Part shown: piece after piece, positions 60,230 to 64,000 of the stretch
Numbering within the stretch: position 1 is the stretch's first letter
Layout of the letters: the number at the start of each line of letters is the position of its first letter
NCBI GenBank assembly: GCA_022432975.1
Contig: CM039508.1
Span: 42,844,646-42,908,645, forward strand
Length of the DNA stretch: 64,000 bases
DNA from: Begonia masoniana
Taxonomy: Eukaryota; Streptophyta; Magnoliopsida; Cucurbitales; Begoniaceae
Reading direction: 5' to 3'
The notes under the pieces: model-generated
The model's input: the letters and a program-made list of their open reading frames with translations, nothing else
Databases searched by the model: none
What the model was told of the DNA's origin: nothing
Program-made: the position numbers and the translations under genes

Positions 60230-62717
60230 TGTAACACCCGGATTTACGGGAATTTGTAAATAAATAATATAATGGAATTTTTATAATTATATCAAATTAA
60301 GTTGGTTTTGTAAAAAGAAAGCGTTATTACGATCCTAATAATTGATAAGGATTTTAAGAAAATTTTGAGAATTTTAGGAGTTTAACGCTAATTTTACGAG
60401 AATTATGTTTCTCGTAATATAAAAAATGTTTTAGTAAAAATAGTAAACGAGGTCCGTTTTGCGAACGGACAGTTTTAAAAGAACCCTGATAATAAGTTGG
60501 AGTTATTGGTGAAGTAAGGAAATTTGGAGAAATCGAATCGTTGGTTAATTAACGAAAACAAAGGACGAAACAAATAGAAATCAAAGGGAGGGCAAAATGG
60601 TAATTTACAAAGTAAAATTTTAATTAAAAAGCAAACTTCCTCTTCTTCCTTCACCATTTTCACGAAGCTTCTCTGTTCCTTTTTTTTTTCTCCAGGCGAT
60701 CCCTTTCACGGCGTTCTCCTCTCCGACGTCCGTTCTTCCTCCAATCAACTTCCATTCTTCGTGTCTTCTCCTCCTCTCGCAACCCTAGGTATGAATCTAT
60801 GGTTTTAGGGCGTTGTATTTCGGTTTTTGCGAGGTTTGATAGTTAGGATTTCGTTTAGGTTTTGTGAAAAACGTAGTTTAAAGTTAGAAATCGACAGGTT
60901 TGTCGTATTTGTTAGTATATTGAACGTATTAAACGTTATTGGACGAAATCTAGAGTGTATACGGCGTTTAGGTTGGAAAACGGATATTTGAGGTTTGTGA
61001 AATTTTCGTCAATGGAGTTTAGAAGTTCACGAGCATGAATTGCTCGATAAAATGTCTTAAAGAGTTAAGTTAGAACTTTAGGAAAATTTCCTTAGTTAAG
61101 GTTTCGTTAAATTTGGACGTATAACGGTTTAAATCTCGTTTTAACGACAACTGTTGTGTTTTACCTCAGACAAACAACGCTCGTGGATGGAGCTCGAAGT
61201 TCAGCGCGCACGAGGTAAGTTCTTGTGACTTACTTGGTCAAGAGGCCTACACCGTACGTCGATGTCGCGTCGAGGATCTTTGGAGAATCGTTTGTTAAAT
61301 GTTTAGGTTGGGTAGTTAGCATTAGTTCTTTTATAGGATATGCTTTTAATTGCTTTTTATGGTCTCGATGGTATGTATGATGTTTGTTTATTTTATGTCT
61401 ATAACTGTTCATGCATCACGTATTTTAAAATAGCAGGAAAACGGATTTCTGCATGTGTTTAAGAAAATGAAATGAATGAACGTAATGAATCTATTTAATC
61501 TGTATCTGGTTACGCGAGGTGGGGCTCAGGCACGACTGTTACAGGTGTAAGCGTGTACCCCCCCGTTAGGTGAAGAGGGCAGTCCGACCGCGGGATGTGT
61601 CCTCTCCATCTAATAGGCTGAAACCTCGGTGACATTCTGTCTGCGACGTAATGAAAAGAAAATGTTGCATGATTTCTAAAACTCATACGCACAACATGCA
61701 TTTACATTTACGAAACTTACTGAGCCTTTAGCTCATAGTGTGTCTGTATGGTGTAGGTGATATTGAAGCAGGTGAGGACGACGTTCCTCCACCCGATGTA
61801 CAGGATGGTTGAAGAAGAACGGTTGCGGTGGTGTGCATGGGCAGTCGATGCATATTTTGACCCGTGGGGGTAACGGTTAGGTATTTTGAGGGTTTTTGGG
61901 CGAATTGGGTCTGTTGTGGGTTAATGTATAGTTAGAAACATTTTAGGATGTTTGGTTCCGGATAGTAGATAGGTTATGTTTTGAGTTTTTAAACGTTTTG
62001 GAAATGTATTTTGTAAATGCGTGGTATTAGGGAATTGTTCGGTTTTTAAACACATCCATGCGGTTCGTTTTCGTGAAAACATATTTCGTGTTAAATGCGT
62101 CTCGAGTCGGTTTTGAGCGAGAGTATAGAGATGCATGAGTATCGGGTGGTTTGATGCTAAAATGTATGTTGCGGTGCACATTGAAATTGTGTTAAGAAAT
62201 ATGTTGAAGTTATGTTTATAAGAAGGAGTGTGCTGGGTGCCTGGAAGGAACAAGGGAAAAATGAGGGGTGATCGAACGCCTAAGGTTTGGTGTTCGAATG
62301 CAGAACTCTCTGGAAAAACAAAGAGTTATGTGATCGACGCCAAGGGAGGGGCGATCGATCGGTTTGCAGGTCGGGTTATGCGTTCTGGAAACAGAACGTG
62401 AACCGACCGATCGCCGAACGTTTGGCGATTGATCGGTTCGTCAAGGGCCGCCCGATCGGCTGTTGAACAGCCGATCAAGCGTCCCTTTGCTTTCCTGGAC
62501 TTTGACGTTTTTGCCCTCGCTTCTGTTTAGCCGATTTTTCTTCTATTTTAATAGTTTTCATTAAATGTTTTCTTTTATGTTTTCTTAAATGGTTTTCAAT
62601 GGTTTTAATTCTATCAACGTTTGAAATTCCCGCTTTAACGTTATAGGATTTTTACTTAGGTTTTAAAAAGTAAAAATTTGTACGGCAAAAATTAGGAATG
62701 GTGTAAGAGTCGCTACA
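60230..62717 (+). repeat. solo LTR of the element-2 family, opposite orientation
   Basis: It starts TGTAACACCCGGATTTACG and ends GAGTCGCTACA. The flanks are TGTCA (60225-60229) and TGTCG (62718-62722), agreeing at 4 of 5. Its middle (CAGACAAACAACGCTCGTGGA, split here as CAGACAAACAACG and CTCGTGGA, near 61168) is the reverse complement of element-2 LTR text near 23880. It lacks the 16-bp repeat. About 2.49 kb. Confidence 0.8.
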
Positions 62718-63262
62718 TGTCGTATAGTTAGATTTTCTTAAAGCATATTGGTCTTTGATGTATAGATGGAGTTTTAAAACGATAGTGGATGTTTTAATGT
62801 ATGATCATGTTTTGGAGCCATTTTGAATCGTGTTGAGTCATTTTGGTTTATATAGTTGGATTTCAACTTTTAGTAGTTAATGTTGATGCATATAAATGCT
62901 TTTGGTACTGGATGAGGATTTTATGGATACTAGTTTTGGTTGATTGATTTGAGAATAAAATTTGCAGGAGGTTTTGGTTTTCTAAGAGAATTAGGTGTTA
63001 TGCCGCCCAAATTTTTAAAAGAAAGTCGTTTTGGATTTTACAAAGAATGTTTACGTTTTGACTCAATATTTTATTAAAGTTAATTTTTCTACGAAAGTCT
63101 TCCGCTACAATATTTTAAATTGTTTTTAAACGTGTTTAAATGATGATATTTAATGTATGGAGTAAAGTTTTAAATTTTATGCAAATTTTTACAGTACGGC
63201 TTAGTAGTAAGTAGTGAGTAGGTAGCGAACCGGGTCCGCAAGGTTCGGGGCACTATAGTAAT

Positions 63263-63537
63263 AAACAGACAGCAGAGGGAAGAGAGGAATCAATAAAACC
63301 TAGAGGTTATTGCATGAATAATGTATCATGTAGATCCCCATGTAGAAAAGCATTGTTGATATTCAGTTGTCTTATGGCCCACCCAAAAGAGACGGCCAGA
63401 GACAATGTAATACGTATAGTAGTAGGTGTGACAACTAGACTGAATATCTCATTATAGTCAATACTCTCCGTTTGATCATAACCATTGGCAACAAGTTGGG
63501 CCCTATAACGGTTAACTATACCATCTGCCATGAGTTT
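63263..63537 (-). pseudogene. Ty1-copia reverse transcriptase, N-terminal part
   Basis: The minus strand reads MADGIVNRYRAQLVANGYDQTESIDYNE, then IRITLSLAVSFGWAIRQLNINNAFLHGDL, the opening of the copia RT. A TAA after LFMQ (63304-63306) is followed by PLGF. It belongs to the same copy as 57224-58563. The next LTR truncates it upstream at 63538. Confidence 0.88.
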
Positions 63538-64000
63538 TGTAACACCCGAGTCAACGGCCAGGTGATTTTCTTAACTGTATTAACGGTCATAAATATTTAA
63601 TCTTCGTAGTTTAGGATTTATGCCAAGCTTAATTAATTACATGTGGATCTAAACTAGGTTGAGTGGCAAAGTTGTAATAATGGAGGATTGATGCCAGTAT
63701 TTAAAGGAAAAGGAAAGAGATTTAAACCTCATTTAAACCACTGTAGCCGACACCTCCCTTTCCAGTGATTTCTTCTCTCCCAAGCCCCCGCTCACTGCTA
63801 TCAGTGTCTTCCTTGCCGACGACTGGTTTCTAGCCCGCATTCCTCTGCGAATCCGCACCCGAGGTATGAAATGGACAATGTAGTTATCTGTGTGTGTTTG
63901 GAGCTCTGTTTTCAGCTCGGCATTTGAACTCGGATTTTATCAATGGCTGAGTAGTATTAGAACATTTTAGAATCCGAGAGTAGTAATGTCAACCCGAATC
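63538..64000. repeat. start of a further LTR, runs off the right edge
   Basis: TGTAACACCCGAGTCAACGG begins exactly where the copia RT text stops. The CT-rich leader-like stretch at 63740-63870 resembles those of the other gypsy LTRs. The far end is not in the window, so it is unknown whether this is a solo LTR or a full element. Confidence 0.65.

Larger units (their letters stand above)
58564..63257. repeat. solo gypsy-type LTR nested in the copia element (itself split)
   Basis: It starts TGTAACACCCGAAAAATT. The flanks carry the perfect 5-bp duplication GTAAT (58559-58563 and 63258-63262). Its outer pieces are 58564-60229 and about 62723-63257; a second solo LTR lies between. The right end reads GGTTCGGGGCACTATA rather than the usual GTGTTACA, probably by mutation. 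Joined, the copia RT frame reads from AVC to LQLQKALHGL, as the family does. Confidence 0.8.

Overview
The window looks like transposon-rich nuclear DNA of a flowering plant, most likely a eudicot; I do not name a species. The evidence is the mix of families: Tekay/Del-like Ty3-gypsy elements with a tRNA-iMet primer site, a Ty1-copia remnant, a Cassandra TRIM carrying a 5S rRNA-like domain, MULE, PIF/Harbinger and hAT-type DNA elements, and plant-type sulfotransferase, receptor-kinase and NPR3/4-like sequences. Only two host genes look intact: a small P-loop kinase (42255-42860, minus) and a cytosolic sulfotransferase (43867-44850, plus).

Layout, left to right. 1-5089: the 5' part of a minus-strand gypsy element (element 1) with its 2.06 kb LTR, running off the left edge. 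6775-7649: a solo LTR with a perfect 5-bp target duplication. 9207-26213: a large degenerate MULE with long terminal inverted repeats, a mudrA-type transposase on the minus strand and a second, convergent gene remnant on the plus strand. A hAT-type element (12283-13314) and a gypsy element (element 2, 13748-24857) split the transposase. 28188-29648: a second hAT-type element with a perfect 8-bp duplication. 31615-32827: a MULE-type foldback element with a perfect 9-bp duplication and an alternating four-arm palindrome. 34337-34530: an NPR3/4-like BTB gene fragment. 34851-42255: a PIF/Harbinger element with transposase, Myb-like partner ORF and a third plant-transposon-protein pseudogene. 42255-44850: the two host genes. 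45139-45470: a receptor-kinase pseudogene. 46786-57218: a full gypsy element (element 3, same family as element 1) with a Cassandra TRIM inside its pol. 57224-63537: a copia element broken by a solo LTR, itself broken by another solo LTR (60230-62717, element-2 family, opposite orientation). 63538-64000: the start of one more LTR.

The most important observation concerns the sequence itself. Several pure repeat tracts have suspiciously round lengths: a 16-bp array of exactly 1500 nt (15135-16634), poly-A of exactly 1500 nt (26315-27814), CTT of 1000/1001 nt (33336-34336), poly-T of exactly 500 nt (46139-46638) and a 111-bp array of exactly 1000 nt (48386-49385). A 6-bp array of 1237 nt (38376-39612) is similar but not round. 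In two cases comparison with the partner LTR shows that the array replaces or interrupts ordinary sequence, so I read these tracts as gap-fill artefacts. Several broken reading frames, including both Harbinger genes, differ from an open frame by a single base in a homopolymer, which suggests residual read error. I found no convincing undescribed biological system; the best biological leads are the convergent second gene of the MULE, the hairpin covering the Harbinger transposase leader, and the GTGTCGAC motif clusters upstream of two genes of that element.
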